DNA of 64,000 bases, from positions 41,350,745 through 41,414,744 of the forward strand of contig CM075102.1 of the NCBI GenBank assembly GCA_037576195.1, written 5' to 3'. The stretch comes from Phytoseiulus persimilis (taxonomy: Eukaryota; Arthropoda; Arachnida; Mesostigmata; Phytoseiidae). The notes beneath the pieces were generated by a model. It saw nothing but the letters and a program-made list of their open reading frames with translations. It did no database searches and was not told the origin of the DNA. Position numbers and translations under genes: made by a program. Shown in pieces: positions 36,101 to 48,959 of this stretch; position 1 is the first letter of the stretch, and the number at the start of each line of letters is the position of its first letter.

Positions 36101-37599
36101 CTCAGGAGTCGTCTTCTAACCGTCCGCTGTACGCAGATTAGTTCGTAAGAAGAGTTTATGCACGACATCGCGTTCAGTGGAGACTGGAATCAAACAATTT
36201 CGGCGTTGCGCTATCCATGTGCGCCAAGTGGCGCTTAGCGGAGTAACCGGTTCCCAATGCGACCGGTTCTCTGATATTGGGCGCCGTTCTGGAATCGAGT
36301 CTCTAGACGTTCGGGATGGTCTCTCGGAGGGCCCTGGCTTTCCCGGTGGATCTCGCTTTCGGGTGAACATTCGAAGTTTATTCTCCTTCCATATATAGCT
36401 CGTTTTCACCACAGTGAAGGATGTCATTTCAGTTGCAGCAGTTCGACAAACAGAAGAGTCTCAAGTAACGACGTTCGTTCCCGCAACGAGACTGTGCGAC
36501 GCAGTGAGAATTTGAATCGATGAGGATTCCTCGAAAGCGTTCGCCATTCTCATCCCTGCGACCGGGTCGTCGTAGCGGTCTACAGTTTCGGGCTCATATC
36601 GGCCTTATTGTCGGCGAAGCATCACGAGTGGTGACGTCACAGTCTGGAAGTCATACGATTGTGAAGGAGAATATTAATGACGGGCACTTGCGCCACCGAG
36701 CGAACGCCGACCGCAACTGGGGAAGACTTCGCCGTTCTTGAAGTTTCTGCTGCGCTCGTTGTTCTTGCCATGGTCGCAGCACAGGAATCAACTGCCACCG
36801 ATGTCCAAGACAGACATCCTTCTCGAATGCTGACTGCTTTCTCATTCCGAATCCCTCAGTGAGCTTCCTAGCGGTTGCTTATTGGTCCCAAGACGCCGGG
36901 ATCCCAGTGTCTCTGACCGTCTTTCTGTCACATGCTGCAGTGATGGTTCTCGGGAAATGCCGGCAAACACGCTCCAGGTGCGACCTTGATCGGAGCTTCC
37001 CGACGCAGAGAAGTTTGTTTATCCGAGGGCAATGTTAGATGAATGCTATGCTACCCGGATTGGCCTCTACATCGCCGATTGGGTGTACTTTAACTCTCGA
37101 CACGTTTGACTGGTCAGGAGAATGACCAGCCTCTATTGGCTTCAATTCCAGCCTGTTTCCGCCTCGGGATGTTTGGCTCCGCACGTAGACAGCTGAATAG
37201 CAACTCAAGACGGCGATCGTCGGCGCGGTCCAAAGTCCGCTGCAGTGTTGGCGCATTCAGCGTCCGTCGGATGTTCGCCTGTTTCGCTTATCGCTGTCGC
37301 CACCGAGGCAGCTACCACAACGACCGTCTGCGGGCAGTGCTTTTAGCAAGGAAGCGGGCAGACGAGTCATCCAGCAGTGGCGTTACGCCCAAAAGCGAAT
37401 TGAGCGTTCAGCTCGCTACTGCCGGCGAAGGAAGCGGACTGCCAGGCAGCGAGCTGCTCCTTGGAGCACCGAGCGCGCCAGTCAACAGCGTCTATCCTGT
37501 TGCTCGATCGTCGTCTGGCAGGCGCACAGCCCCGAGGTTAAGCCGCCGCTGTCGGATGACGACGTCATAGCAGTCGCCATCGTTGCCAGGCAGGCAGAC

Positions 37600-38450
37600 G
37601 GGTGAGCGAGCTAGCGAGCGGCGATCCAAGTCAGCCAGGCGACCGTCTAAACAGCCAACCGACCAACGAAGCCTGTTCGGCTGCCAGCGAGCGAACTGAC
37701 GAGAATATTGTAGAAGCAGTCAATGCCAGTCAGCGAGCGATGAATCGACGCTGCGAGCGGGCGCTCGCTCGAGCGACCGACGACGCGGGGCCTCCAGCGA
37801 GTCATCCAGTCGACAATCTGGCCAGGCAGTCGAGCGAGCGAGCGACCGAGCCACGAGCGAACGAAAGAATGTACCAACAGCCAACGCTGGTTCGTTCGTT
37901 GTTTCGATAGTCGCTGCAACGCGCCTCTTCGCGGGGCTCGATAGGAAGCCGGCCGTGAAGCTGGCTAGAAAAGCAGCCAGATAGCTGCAGCTAGATACTA
38001 AACGAGCGAGAACAGCTAGTCGGTCAGCGAGCGACTTGGTCCGCATCCCTACTCATAACTGTTTTGAGTAGACGAGCAGCTCGCTGGTTTCTACGAAGTT
38101 GGCAACGAAGGCCCTGAGCCAACGGATGATATATACTGAACGACCAGCGTCGACCGCTTGCCTGCCTTGTCGACTGAAAGCCAAACATAGCAAAAAGCAG
38201 AGTACGGGCTGACTCGACTCCGATCGCTCTGCTAGTCATGAGTCAAACAACTATATGCACAACCAGCCGACGACAGAAGCTCCGCTGCGATGTTGATCGG
38301 CACCGAAAGCGACCAAAACCAAACAAACGGCGTATAGATCGGCGAGCAATGAGAGCAGCGAGAGCGTCCAGCAGAGCAGAATCAGGCCGAGTAGCTGAAC
38401 GAGCAAGGGAGGTTGAAGCAAGCTCGCTCGACAACCAAAGAAAAGAGCAG
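37600..38450. repeat. CGAG/AGCG-rich low-complexity tract
   Basis: Irregularly repeated GAGCGAGC, GCGAGCG and CCAGCGAG motifs, with CpG-dense composition, upstream of ZF-3. The repeats are degenerate and not a simple array. The composition explains long open frames on both strands here. Confidence 0.6.
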
Positions 38451-40326
38451 GCACAAAATCCAAGGGAAACTAAACTCGGTGCCTGCTAGTAGGGATATAA
38501 ACGCCGGCCAATGTCGACGACGGCATCGGCTACGACGACGCGGAGGGTTCGCGAGAAGGTTTTGCGCCCTCGCTATTTGAGAAGGAAGTTCTCGCGGCCG
38601 CTACTGCCACAGTTGTTGTTGCCGACGCCGCTGCTGCTGCTATTGATGATGATGATGATATTTTCACCGTTGTCGTCGTTGTCGTCGTGGATGACAACCA
38701 AAGTGACGAGGATTTCTCTGAGGGAGGAGGAGGTCGAGGAGGGGGAAACTGCATGTCTGCCTGCCGGCCGGATGATCGACCTGCCCGCGAACCCTCCCAA
38801 ACGCCAGCTCGCCCGCTCGCTCAACCGACGCTCAGCCTGCTGGAGAAGAAAGGAGCCCTCGACCGCAAGGAGTTCGTTCACTCGCTCAGCAACTCGCTCG
38901 CTCATCCTTTCATCCCTGCTACAGACAATAACTAAAACACTCGCACACACGAGCACCAGCACGTGGACGCAGACAGTTTCTACTGCACACAAGGAAGGTC
39001 CACGGGAAAGGTCCAATGAATCTCCTTGCCTCGACATTCGGCCCAACGACCGGCCGGCCATTCGTCGATTCGTTGCTTTCGTTCGACCGAGCGACATTCG
39101 CGCTGTCAGTGCAGTCAATTGACTGCTGGACACTACTCTGACAAAAAAGACACTGCATGAGGACGTAAGCAGAGGCCCAGGAGAGTCAATATTCCGAGGT
39201 CATGTTCGGACAGCTACGAACCGCGAGAGGGAATACCATGGATCGCTCCATATTGTGACTCGATCTGGGACCATGTGACGTCACACAAGCAGAGAATCTC
39301 GACGAGAGTCCGTGTACCTCAATTGCACTGCACGCGGCACCTCGAGTTCTTGCTCAGTTGGTCGCTATGGGTGCATACATCTGCTACTGAACAACAGTCG
39401 GTCTGCCGAAGCATCTCCCTGAGCAGCGCGGCAATATACATGCAGGCGGCGCCATTTTCCTGTTTTTTTTCCCAACGTCATTAGGAAGCACGACAAGCCC
39501 TATCTCCGCTGAGTTGGAGCTATCGGGACAGCCTCAGACTAGCTCCCCAATATTATGGGAGGAACCCACTTCGGGAGAAAGGACGAAAACTGAGAAGTTT
39601 TGATTCCCACAGAGGCGTATCAGGGGAGTCCGAAGGGCATTTCAAAGTCGACACGACGCTAACATATTCCCTCCATTGGGCTGCTGGCCTCCCTCAATTG
39701 GTTATTGTGAATCGTTTCGTTTTGGAGCGTAGAGTTCCTCACGAAAAGGTCCATAATATTGGTCAGGGATCTGGAGACAAGACCAAGTTCGGAGAAGCCG
39801 AGTTAGGCTTAGGAAGAGGTTGCCCTTGGGAACGAGTTTGGGGCCACCGGTTCGCTGAGACTAGCGGCGGCCCGTGGTCGAACCGGATTTCTGGTCGACT
39901 TAAAGGGGGTTTCAGTTTGCTGTTTGACGTTGAAAGGAACTCACAGTGTTGAGGGTGTCCTGGCTCAGAGAGAGGGACGTCGTTGAGGGAAGGAGAATCC
40001 CTAGCCGTCCCAAGAAAGGAGAACTCTACTCTCTCACCGACTGGCCTCACCCGACCGTTCGACCGACTGAGCTAGCGAGTGAGACTAACCGACCCAACTC
40101 TCGCATTTCTAGCAACGGCGCCATACACCACTAACCTCAGATTGAACAGCACTTTCACGTTATCGTCGCGCTTCCTCTGAGCGAACTTCGTCTTTCGCCG
40201 ATCGCCTGACGTTTCCAGTCAGATGGCGACTCTAGGCGCCGACCTACGTCAAGCTGAACCCATGATGGTTTTCTAACGGCCTCTCGGGAACAGTGAGCCC
40301 CGCATAGCTTCGGGTCGCGGAGATCA

Positions 40327-40336
40327 GCGCATGCGC
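40327..40336. promoter_or_regulatory. NRF1-like palindrome GCGCATGCGC
   Basis: Perfect GCGCATGCGC palindrome in CpG-rich sequence; also at 51369-51378 in copy B. GGCGCCAT motifs occur near 39452 and 40117, so this may be a promoter, though no gene was recognised beside it. Confidence 0.3.
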
Positions 40337-42586
40337 TGACAAAACGCCAACTCAGAGCGGAGCGCGAGAGAAGCTGCTCTCGGCCGGCTCATTCATTCAT
40401 CTATCCGTCCATTTTGACTAGCTGCAGGCTGCTTTCCTTCCCACTCGGCCTGCCTCCTGGGTTGCTAGCCAACCAGGCGTCCCTCGGACTCGACACCACC
40501 TTTCTACCAGCGGCGCTGTGTGCTATCCGCGAGACACACGACCAAATACAGCAAGGAGCGATTGAGGGTCGACCAGGTTCTGCCACTCCACCCCGAAACA
40601 GAGGAACACGGATCGAAGTTCTGACTCTGTGTGAGCTCGCTTCAGCGCTCCACAGCTCGCTCAGTCTCGACTTGATACGTAGCTTTTGTCGCCTCCGTCG
40701 TCGTGTACATGCAGCTCGACGTGACGTCTCTGGAACTGTGTTGACCACACGACTCGTTAGAGGGCAAACTGCGGATTTGATGACTCTGATTCGGGTATTC
40801 CTTCCATCATGATTCCCCGAGGCTTGCGCTACCCTCCAAACCTTGTGAATATCAGCTGTTATCAGAACGTGACTCACGATCCTCGAGTGAGTGGTTCAGA
40901 GATCCTGCGCCCCTAATCCCGAACAAACACTCAATACAACTGACACGACGGGCCGAGCATGTGGCCGAAATTAGGCTGGGGTGAGAAATACGCAACCAGA
41001 CCACAGGGGAGTCCCATCAGTGTCAAGTTTCCTCGGAGTCTCGTTGGACTTGTTTGATAGCAATTATGATGCATCCAGCGTGTGAGAATGATGACATTGA
41101 TGAGAATGTACCCGGAGAGTGCATGCGCATTCGCACGAGATTACAGAAAACATTTGAGCGATAATCGACATCAAATGGCAGCGTCAGACCGAGAGAGTCG
41201 ACAGCTACTAAGCGGTGGGGAATCGACAGAAAAATGCTCTCCTATAACTTTCTCAACATCCTTCAACGCATGTGTGGTGCTCAACCGCTGAACGTTGTTG
41301 TTGCTCGCCGAGATTTTCTTCAGACAACGGAGAAAGGAAGCAACCGATGGAATGGACGGCCAAGCAGGCGGAAGTCGCCGGCTCGCCATCTAACTAACCG
41401 GTCGGCTTGCTTGCTGATGCCGATGGCGGCCGACGGCGTGCCTTCTGCAACGCTTTGACTTTCACGCTGAAGTTCCGCATTGACGACGACCCGAATGCCG
41501 TTCGTCGTCGCTTGCTAGCTGAGTTGCTTTTTGCCGACGAAGTGGAACGGCCCAGGCGAAGCATCGAACTGGCGTCCGTAGGCCGAGACGCTGCTCGGCC
41601 AGAAAGGAGGTCACACTTGCCGCTGTGAATCCTCTTCACCACTCGTGGGCTAAACTTCTTTCCAGTAAGGGCGAGGTTTCTGGCTGTTTGCTAACAACAA
41701 ACGTCTGACTGTGTGTCTGCATGCCTACCGACCACCTCTCTTGCCCAGACTGACTGACAGTTGCTCTCTGTCAAAAACCAGAGCAGCCGGTACATACGAG
41801 GCAAACTTTCGGAATCGTAACGACCCTCCGAACCCCTTCCCGATCTCTGGGAAGTCTGGAAGCTTCAAATCTTGCCCAGGCAGCCCATGGTTTTCATGAT
41901 CAACCTCGCTTCATGATGCATCGGAGCTGTCATTCAGATAAATAGGAGATCTCTCCTCTTCATGAGACCCCGCTCAAGTCGCACGCTAGCCGTGGAAGAA
42001 CTCTTGAAAACCATCTCGAGCCTTTCTCCCAAGAGCGACCAATGGGATCAGATTCAGATCAGCCCATCGAAACCATGATTGTCTTCCGTATTCGACCGCA
42101 ATAGTTAACGGCAGTGAATGTTGTCGACTGCGAGCGCCGAATGAGAAGATTGAGCAAAGATTTCGAGTCCCTGAACATTGCTTCGTTCTCAGATACTTCC
42201 GCGCAAAATCTTGACGGACCTGCAAATGACAACTATTCAGTTTTCCTCTTACTCGACCTTCGAGGTGCCCGCCATCGAGGGCCGCTTCGATCGAGCTAGC
42301 GGGGAACTGATTTGGGGAGAAATTTAGAGCAACACTTGTCAAAAAGCGGATCGTCATCTAGACCGCGCTCATCAAGAGTCAGAGTCAGCAGACCGTGTCC
42401 TCGTTCTTTGTTGAACCTCTGCCGAGGTTCCCCCGGCAGAGGTCGATCCTGCGTTTCCGCTGTAGTTCGACTACGCACCCCAGCATCGCCTTACCTATGG
42501 AGCGAGTATCGCTCGCTTCAATAACGGGCTGAATCATGGTCTTCCTGATCTACTCTGAGCCAGATTCCGAGACCGAAGACTATGCG

Positions 42587-42600
42587 CCCCCCCCCCCCCC
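42587..42600. repeat. C14 homopolymer, copy A
   Basis: Fourteen C. Copy B (53629-53642) also has fourteen, so this run shows no length difference. Confidence 0.9.
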
Positions 42601-45345
42601 ATCCTCTACACAACTGCACTCGCTTTGCGTTGAAAGATCATTCGGCTCTTTCCTAGCAGCGAGGCTCGCGAGGCCAAGTCTACTTGCAGCACCAGGGGAG
42701 TATGGCTAGAGTAGAGCGAGGAAAAATTCAGAATTTCCCAATTGCGTCCCCTCGTTCGGCTAAGCCTTGCGTCGCCAGAGCGACGCAGGCCTGGCGAAGG
42801 AGACTCTATGCTATGAGGTCACGGGAACGCTAGAGGAACAGAAAGTGAAAAGTATAGCTAAGGGGTTGTCGGCGGCGGCGGCGACTGTACTGGTGTGGGG
42901 TGAGGCGGCCGCCCTTCTTGCGGAAGGTGGCGTCAAGTGCGAGAGTCTGCAGAGGACCGTGCCCCTTACCCAGACGACCCTCGCACGGCCCGCACCACAG
43001 ACAGCCAGCCATCCAGCCAGCCAACAGGCTCTCTCCCGAGCCGACACGACGACTAACTCACTCGACATGTCCGAAGTCATTCTCTCCAATGCTCTTCCTT
43101 CCAAAGGTGGCAGCCCCGTCTCCTGAATGTTGCAGCCAGGTAGCCAGCCAGACAGCCACAGCCAGCCAACTCGTACACCGGTCGCTCGGTCACTCACTCG
43201 TTAGCTGCTCACTCTAGGAGCGAACTCGACCACAATGACTGCTGTGTCCTCGTTCGTTGTCGATTGAACTGCTGCTGTTTTACGCTGGCTGCTGCTGATT
43301 TCGCTGCTGCACCACCAGCGGCCGACAAGGAGACCGAAGAAGCTCCGACGCTCAACCAACGAACCAACCAGCCAACAACACTCTGTGTTGGGCTTCGTTC
43401 ACTACCAACTATCAAGATGGAAGAGCTCTGCTATCGCTCCAACGCGAGCGCCCCCTACCGGCTTGACTGTCGTTGCTTATTGCGGCCGCTGCGACGGCGG
43501 CAAGTGAGCGAGCGCCGCCGTCATGAGACATGGCTGCACTTTTCGAAGTGGAGCTGCGGAAGATTGACGTTTCATGAAGGATGGGGAAACAGTATTTCGA
43601 GCTCATGATCCCGAGGAACGGGAGTCGCATATTGTGAGAGTGTTCTCAAATCTCTTCCCAATGCCAGTCTGGGTGATCTTCAAGAGCAGACGGCTCTACC
43701 CGTAGACGATGATGATGATCTCTGCTGAAAAGTTGGATGAAATACTCGACGGTTTTTTTCCAATTTCTCGATGAAACGGTGCAGATTGGGGGAATAATAT
43801 GATGGAGTTATCGTGTGGGCTTTTCCATCCATATTAAATTTGGTTATCAGACTTCTCACCGTACCTGCGAGGGGCATTTTCGAACGAGCTTGATGTGATA
43901 AGAGATATACGGAGAAGTTGCTCACTTGGTTGTTCGGGTTTCATTCGCAAACGACTTGTCGTAGAGAAAAAAAGGTTCGCAGATGACCACTCTAGAATTC
44001 GACATAATATCCTATCATATTAGGCTTGATGCCCACTTCGTCAGCTCATCCGTCATCGAGAACCTGCACGAAGTCTCCTCATTTGTGACGGCGACCACCC
44101 CGAAAGAAAAAGCGGACTCGAATGATCATGGAGTTTCTAGGAATTAGGGTTGTCAGGCATTTCCTCCAAGATCTATTGTTATCAATAGATTTGAGCCGAA
44201 TTACAATGGTCTGCATCCTCGGAGTGAAGTGGGAGTCGCCGGCACTCGGGGAATCAATCAAATCTCATTGATTCAAACTCGACATCGAGTCAAGGGAAAG
44301 ATAATTTCTCGGGTCGAATTCCCCGAAAGTATGAGTTCTCGACGGATGAGCCTTCCGCATGAAATTCGATTAGCTTTGGTAAGCCCCGACTTTCACCGCG
44401 TTGCCGCTCTCCATCGACCGACTCTTAAAAACAACGAATGCCATGCCACCGCGCAGAAGGAGACCGGTCCTGGATCCCATCTCTTTTAAGCGAATCTCGT
44501 TGAGAAACAAATTTGAGAGAGTGGAGGGCCGCCGAATGATTTCTGTGGATCTGCCCCTTGTATTTCTATGCATGCATACCATTTGCGATGATAAAGGGTA
44601 CCGTCTCGGTCAACTTCCATCGTGAAAGATTGTATGTCAAACCGGAGAGAAGAGAAATCTCTGACTGGTTGCTGTAACTCCTCAAAGGCTGTTCGAAGGA
44701 CCGTCGTCAGATCTATTGGTGCGATCAGGACATGCCCTGATCAACATGCAGCTCACCTTGACTACGATCAGCGCGTTCCTAATCGCACGGTGCTATTGAT
44801 AAAGGAAGACTATACTCGATCCCTTTACAACGATACTATTGAATGAAGTCGAACTGACTGGTCTCGACAACAACAAATCCAACAAATGCGGTTGCGTTGC
44901 TGTCGTGCGTGTTTAGTATTATTGGTACCTGGGACTTGTCATCGTTGAGGCTCTCCAGCTAAATGAGGATGTCTGGGAGGCTCTCAGAACACTCGGTTCA
45001 CTGATGGCGGTACGCCATGGAATTCCGTTCTCCTGGAAGACCGAACTCCGCCTTCTATGAGGATGCGATTAGCTAAACTCTCGGACCGATTCCGAACGAT
45101 TGCAAAGAGCATACAGATTCACCCGTAGCTGTTTGAAACTGCTCAATATTTTTACTCAACCAGATCCGGACGAAGGGAATCGATCTCGCGCGGAACTTGG
45201 CCCTGCGCGGAACTTGCCTTGAGCGAGAATCGGTCCGCACCTGTCATGGAGTTGATTCCGGGGTCGATCTGGCCATATTCCTGAGGTCATACGGGAGTGC
45301 TTCCGTGATCGATGTGACCATACTTCTGAGGGTGTACTCCGCTCT

Positions 45346-45479
45346 TTCATCCTTTTCTTTCCTCGGTCCTATTCGAAAAGCGAGCCGTTCGTCCCATCGA
45401 TGAGCAGACCCTCCCCTCCTTCATCCTTTTCTGTCCTCGATCCTATACAAAAAGCGAGCCGAGGAGACCCTCCCCTCCT
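45346..45479. repeat. two-unit tandem repeat of about 60-74 bp
   Basis: Unit 1 (45346-45419) and unit 2 (45420-45479) both run TTCATCCTTTTCT ... AAAAGCGAGCCG ... GACCCTCCCCTCC; unit 2 lacks a short central segment. Present in copy B at 56388-56521. Confidence 0.75.
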
Positions 45480-45559
45480 CTCTTGAATCCATGTCCTTCT
45501 GACGCATGTCCATGGAAGCTGTTCAGCTTAAATCCCTCGTCCTCCCTCTTCGGTTCCCG

Positions 45560-45800
45560 TTCGTGCAACCACGCGTAGTGCCAGGCAGTACCTCTCTTCT
45601 ATCCAATTAGTCACCAATCGTTCTGCTCAGTTTGACTCTACCTTCTTTCCTTGCACATCTCATCCCACATTTGGAATGCCCTTCCCTCTCATGTTGTTCA
45701 TCCAAAGTACGATCCAAAGCTCTTCCTATATCTTTTCGCATCTTTTTCAAGTAGGTTTCATTCATGTGAGCCCCACACTCCAGCTGAGCTCTCCATTTCT
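45560..45800 (+). mobile_element. possible LINE 3' coding tail, decayed
   Basis: The plus strand encodes, with frame breaks, STFFPCTS then IWNALPSHVV, which resembles the conserved (R/S)xxxLWNSLPxxVV tail of reverse transcriptases in CR1/RTE-type non-LTR elements. Similarity is short and by eye only. Copy B equivalent: 56602-56842. Confidence 0.35.
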
Positions 45801-45909
45801 CCTATGGCTCTCCTATATCTCCCTCATCGGCATTTTTTTCTTCTTCTCCGCCTCCACGGTGATTCATTGGGTCTCCCTCTTATGAGCCGCGCCTTGGAAT
45901 GAAAAATTC

Positions 45910-46610
45910 CAGGGTCGATCTGACCATATTTTTCGGGATCCGTGGAGGTGTTTCCGGAGTCGATCTGGCCATACGCTCCTGGGTTCATCGAGATTATTCT
46001 GAGGTCGATCTGGCCATGATTCTGGGATCCGTGAAGGCGTATCCACCGAAAGTTCCAAGACTGAATCAGTGTTTTTCATCTTCCAAAGAGTCCATCCGAA
46101 GAGTATGGTCGGATAAGCCCCGAAATCATCTTCAGAGTCCCCCAGTAATATCGTCAGGTCGACTCCGGATTCTTCTACACGAATCTCGAAAACCATGGTC
46201 AGCTCGGCCCTGGAATCACCTCCATAGTCTTCAAGAAGTATCAGTTCCACGGCAGCCCACGCATATTGTCAGATCGGCTCCGGAATCACCTTCATGGACC
46301 TCGAAAAGTGTGGTCAGATCGACCCCGAAATCAGTTCCATAGAATTCAGGAAGCATGGCCAGAACAACCCCGCACTCACCATCAAGGATCCCCAGAAGGA
46401 TGGACCGATCGACCCCAAAATCAGCTCTATCGAGTCCGAAAAGTACGGTTAGATCGACGCCTAGATCGCCTCCAGGGAACCCCAGAAACATGGTCAGACC
46501 GATTTCGGAATCACCTGCATGGACCTCGAAAAGTTTGGTCAGATCGACTCAGAAATCACCTTCACGGACCTCAAGAATCACGGTCAGATCGACGTCGGGA
46601 CCGGAGCCCG
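45910..46610. repeat. 45-bp minisatellite in both orientations, copy A
   Basis: Diverged 45-bp units anchored on GGTCAGATCGACCCCGAAAT. From about 46100 to 46610 they run forward; from about 45910 to 46060 the same unit runs reversed (GTCGATCTGGCCAT). Because 45 is a multiple of three, several frames stay open on both strands, giving 15-residue repeats such as SDRLRNHLHGPRKVW. Looser reversed units occur at 45250-45340. Copy B equivalent: 56952-57652. Confidence 0.85.
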
Positions 46611-46731
46611 TTATCTTAGGGATCCGTTATTCGAGGAGTCCAATATCTAGGGGTCCGTAACACGCGGGATTTCAGTATAATCTTAAGAGGCTTCGAATGA
46701 GCTCCATCCTCCTGAGCTCCTACTGATAGCG

Positions 46732-46743
46732 CCCCCCCCCCCC
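46732..46743. repeat. C12 homopolymer, copy A
   Basis: Twelve C. Copy B (57774-57785) is the same length. Confidence 0.9.
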
Positions 46744-48736
46744 TGTCTGCGCTGCACCGCTTGGGAGTCTGAATATATTGAGCTCTTCCGTCTCTGAGAA
46801 CAGAACTTTCGTCCGTCGTCAGGGATATCCATCAGGGGAACGATAAGTTTCATTGGATTCAACTCGGTCCAGGAAGGCCGGGATACTGGTGGAATCGAGT
46901 TTTGCGGAGAAGGGATTTTCCCCGCAACTCTTCGAGTACGCTCGTTCGTTCTCGAGCATACGATATTGAAGTTTCGGCTGACGGACTCAGCGTTCTTGAT
47001 TTTGAGTGGCGCATCTGTGGATAATGATCTGAACCATGAACCTCAACACGAGCAATGACTCGACTTGAATCAAAACTGGCTGGATGGATGCAACGGATAT
47101 TATCCTTGGTGTTCGACGAGTAATTGGATCTTGCTCCAGGCCAGTGTTTGTTGGCCCTACCCCTTTCACCAAACTGTCGTCAGCCGCCGACTTCCCGCTA
47201 AGAAACACTGCTCTAGTCCATCGAAGTTTCCTCGATCCTGCGATGGGGTCAATGTTTCGTAGGTACCCAGTGCGATCAAAATGCGGCGCAGATCGCTCCG
47301 GCTCGAGGAGACGCCCGCGCTTTGCCAGAAGCGTCGGAAACGTCCGAGACTGCGACTTTTCTCACAGTGATCGCTGAGAGCGTTGCAGTGCGGATAGATG
47401 AGTCCAGGCCGCCCCGAGCGGCGCCGTGAGCGGAAACCGGTCTGAGGCGGTGCACCATTTCCATATTTTTTGTCGTTGAATTTGAAGGATCAGCCACTGG
47501 AGCTCGTTCCCGGTCGAGAGCCCCTAGCCGCGAAGGCCAGATCAACTTCCTCAGTTCTCTGGCCAATGTTGTGTCTCTTGGGCCAATCGACTGAACGAGT
47601 TATGCGACACCCTCGGTTGCATTCGGGCGCATCAAGCGTGATTTCAAGCTGGCCGTTATTTCGATGGCTAAGCTTCGCGCCTTCTTTGCCATCGATATAT
47701 CGCGATTTAGGTCGTGTGCAATGCCGAGGGATATGAGTGGCGGGCCAGAGCAAAAATCCACGATTTCAGTTCATCGAAGTTCACCTAGGAGGCTTACTCG
47801 CCCAGGTCCGTCATGTACTGGATCTGCGCCGATTCCTTCTTTCATGAGGAGCGCTACAGTCGGAACGCAGTCCGACATCCACTCTGCGACAGAAGATTAG
47901 TTCTATCCGCTCGCTACGCTGCTCCTTGATCATTCGACAGTCAGTGGAATCTTGTCACTGATGGTACCGTGAGCCCTGCCTCTTGTTCCTTTGAGACGTA
48001 TGCTGAAGATACCGTTCCTGCCTCCCTTTCGACGAGAGCCGTCTCTTCTTTTCTAACAATCGCACTTATAGCCTCCGTCGCCGACGGGGGAGTGGTGCGA
48101 CGCAGCCATGGAACTCTGCGCGATAGTCGGATGCATTCAGTTTGATGAGTTAAACAGGTCGTGTGAAGTTCTTGACCGGCCAAGCTGCAAATTGCGGAAC
48201 AACAGGGCTTGCTCCGAGGGCTTCTGCATCTCGGGAGACTGGCCTCGATGAGAACTATCGAGACGGAAACGTCCGCGATTCGCGTAGGAGCGACTGAAAT
48301 GCGCTCTATGGCCAGGATCCATCTAGAACCAACAACGTAGGTTCCAGTCATTCAGCGGCATCGTAGTTCTCTGTTGTTCTAAACATCGATGTTTGACTCC
48401 TCGATCCGGGACCATCTCCTCAATCTCATAAACGTGTTCCATGTCCACGCAATCCGCTCGTTGGCTGAGCGGCGCCCAACGTTAAGAGTTGGAGAACTGT
48501 GAAAATATCAGACGCAGCGCTCCGAAAGAGATGCAGGAGCGAGTGATATCAGAGCTACATAACATCGTCGAAACGCTCACATCGGGGTCGTTAGGTATGT
48601 CACGAACCAACTGCACCAAAACAGGAGGGTTTTTATGCGGAATTCCCTCGAATCATCGGGGTGCAGAGCGGGAAGACAGGCTGAGAGCAGTTTGAATCGG
48701 CCGAGGAAAGACCGGCTGCTCAGGATCCATGGAGAT

Positions 48737-48753
48737 GGGGGGGGGGGGGGGGG
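48737..48753. repeat. G17 run, differs from copy B
   Basis: Seventeen G here against sixteen at 59779-59794 in copy B. This is the only difference seen between the two 11-kb copies. Confidence 0.9.
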
Positions 48754-48959
48754 CGGAAGATGGTTTCCACGGACGAGATATAGGAAGGAAAAGTAGGCCC
48801 TGGGCCCTTATGCTCAACAGTATCGAGGATGGACTCTGAGGCGGAATGCCTGATCGACGAGCACTCAACTGAGGTGAGAACCTCGATCTATGAGACGGCT
48901 GCTCTTTAGAGTTTATGAGGCAATCTGAGATTCCGAGTCGAATGAGACCTGCGGTCGAC

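Larger units (their letters stand above)
35028..39122. other. ZF-3 upstream region, low-complexity, no gene recognised
   Basis: It should contain the ZF-3 promoter. It has a C14 run at 35225-35238, GAT/GAC triplet runs near 35650-35750 and 38640-38690, a GGCGCCAAA at 36092 and CGAG-rich DNA from 37600. A 186-codon minus-strand frame at 38573-39133 lies in this biased sequence and was not accepted. Confidence 0.45.

Noticed and set aside
38573..39133. 186-codon minus-strand frame
   Set aside because: It lies in CGAG- and GAT/GTC-rich low-complexity DNA, has overlapping frames on the other strand, and shows no domain.
46231..46619. Open frames of 86-117 codons on both strands (also 57273-57661)
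   Set aside because: They are by-products of a 45-bp (15-codon) minisatellite; the repeat explains the lack of stops.
47941..48351. 136-codon minus-strand frame as an RNase H or LINE C-terminal domain
   Set aside because: Position is right for a LINE C-terminus, but no conserved motif could be identified; left unassigned.
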